From JAHFJA01 sp964357385 (GTDB lineage: Bacteria; Patescibacteriota; Patescibacteriia; JACQRZ01), in assembly GCA_964357385.1 (NCBI GenBank), contig CAYHKW010000056.1:1-6169 (forward strand): a stretch of DNA of 6,169 bases, written 5' to 3'. Below the pieces are notes generated by a model that made no database searches, was not told the origin of the DNA, and saw only the letters and a list, made by a program, of their open reading frames with translations. The position numbers and the translations under genes were made by a program. Of this stretch, positions 6,036 to 6,169 are shown in pieces; position 1 is the first letter of the stretch; the number at the start of each line of letters is the position of its first letter.

Positions 6036-6169
6036 TTATGTTTGTGCTGACTTCAATCTTTTTTGCAGACCATCCAAATCGAAGTACATATAGCCAGTCA
6101 TTAGAAACGGACAGACGAATGTAAACATCAACCCAAACACCACACGTTCTATCACTTCGCCATCCAATA
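6036..6169 (-). CDS. C-terminal end of a membrane protein (partial)
   Basis: The last 43 codons of a minus-strand gene whose start lies beyond the right end; in-frame codons begin at 6167. It has an acidic start (LDGEVIERVV), one hydrophobic membrane segment (FGLMFTFVCPFLMTGYMYF), then an amphipathic basic tail (DLDGLQKRLKSAQT) and a TAA at 6036-6038. The terminator at 5974-6002 sits where it should for this gene. The family is not recognised. A competing 28-codon plus-strand reading frame (6038-6124) overlaps it, and a second minus-strand frame is also open here, so the call rests on protein-like composition and the terminator. Confidence 0.6.
   Translation of the reverse strand, partial: LDGEVIERVVFGLMFTFVCPFLMTGYMYFDLDGLQKRLKSAQT

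Noticed and set aside
1..6169. Possible recoding of TGA (as in Gracilibacteria), CRISPR arrays, tRNA genes or insertion sequences.
   Set aside because: No gene needs TGA read-through, and I saw no spaced direct repeats, cloverleaf-like segments or transposase-like reading frames.

Overview
The window looks like ordinary bacterial chromosome with compact gene packing: 2-3 base gaps inside an operon, and hairpin terminators right against stop codons. The lineage cannot be proven from 6 kb. An MBL-fold (UlaG-like, Lactamase_B_3 type) gene leading into gyrA, small membrane or secreted proteins of unknown function, and several starts without a Shine-Dalgarno site together suggest a Candidate Phyla Radiation (Patescibacteria, Parcubacteria-like) genome. 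That assignment is inference from remembered gene neighbourhoods. The standard bacterial code fits: every called complete gene ends in TAA or TAG, and no in-frame TGA has to be read through.

Left edge (1-141): a minus-strand gene starts at 29 and runs off the left end (first residues MKKGILFLI, a typical signal-peptide or membrane start). Its promoter stands back to back with the promoter of the plus-strand operon, and the two -35 boxes are only 3 bases apart.

Plus-strand operon (142-4154): (1) a 218-residue MBL-fold protein whose HxHxDH metal motif is degenerate; (2) a 291-residue membrane-anchored extracytoplasmic protein with a DUF333-like four-cysteine domain and a C-terminal CARDB domain; (3) gyrA, the complete 824-residue DNA gyrase A subunit. 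The three genes are 2 and 3 bases apart, none has a recognisable Shine-Dalgarno site, and they end at a strong hairpin (4174-4214) built to stop transcription from both sides.

Minus-strand block (4216-5951): a 374-residue signal-anchored protein with an HEQQH zinc-peptidase motif, preceded (in transcription order) by a 177-residue protein with three membrane segments. The layout of the latter resembles Pycsar-TM (DUF5706) antiphage effectors, but no nucleotide cyclase is visible beside it. The membrane protein has an extended -10 box so close to its start that its mRNA should be leaderless or nearly so; the peptidase-like gene has its own TTGACA promoter and a Shine-Dalgarno site.

Right edge (5974-6169): an intrinsic terminator facing left, and upstream of it the last 43 codons of another minus-strand membrane protein cut by the window end. 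The most interesting candidates are the orphan Pycsar-TM-like protein, its HEXXH neighbour, and the placement of a degenerate MBL protein and a DUF333-CARDB surface protein in one transcription unit with gyrA.
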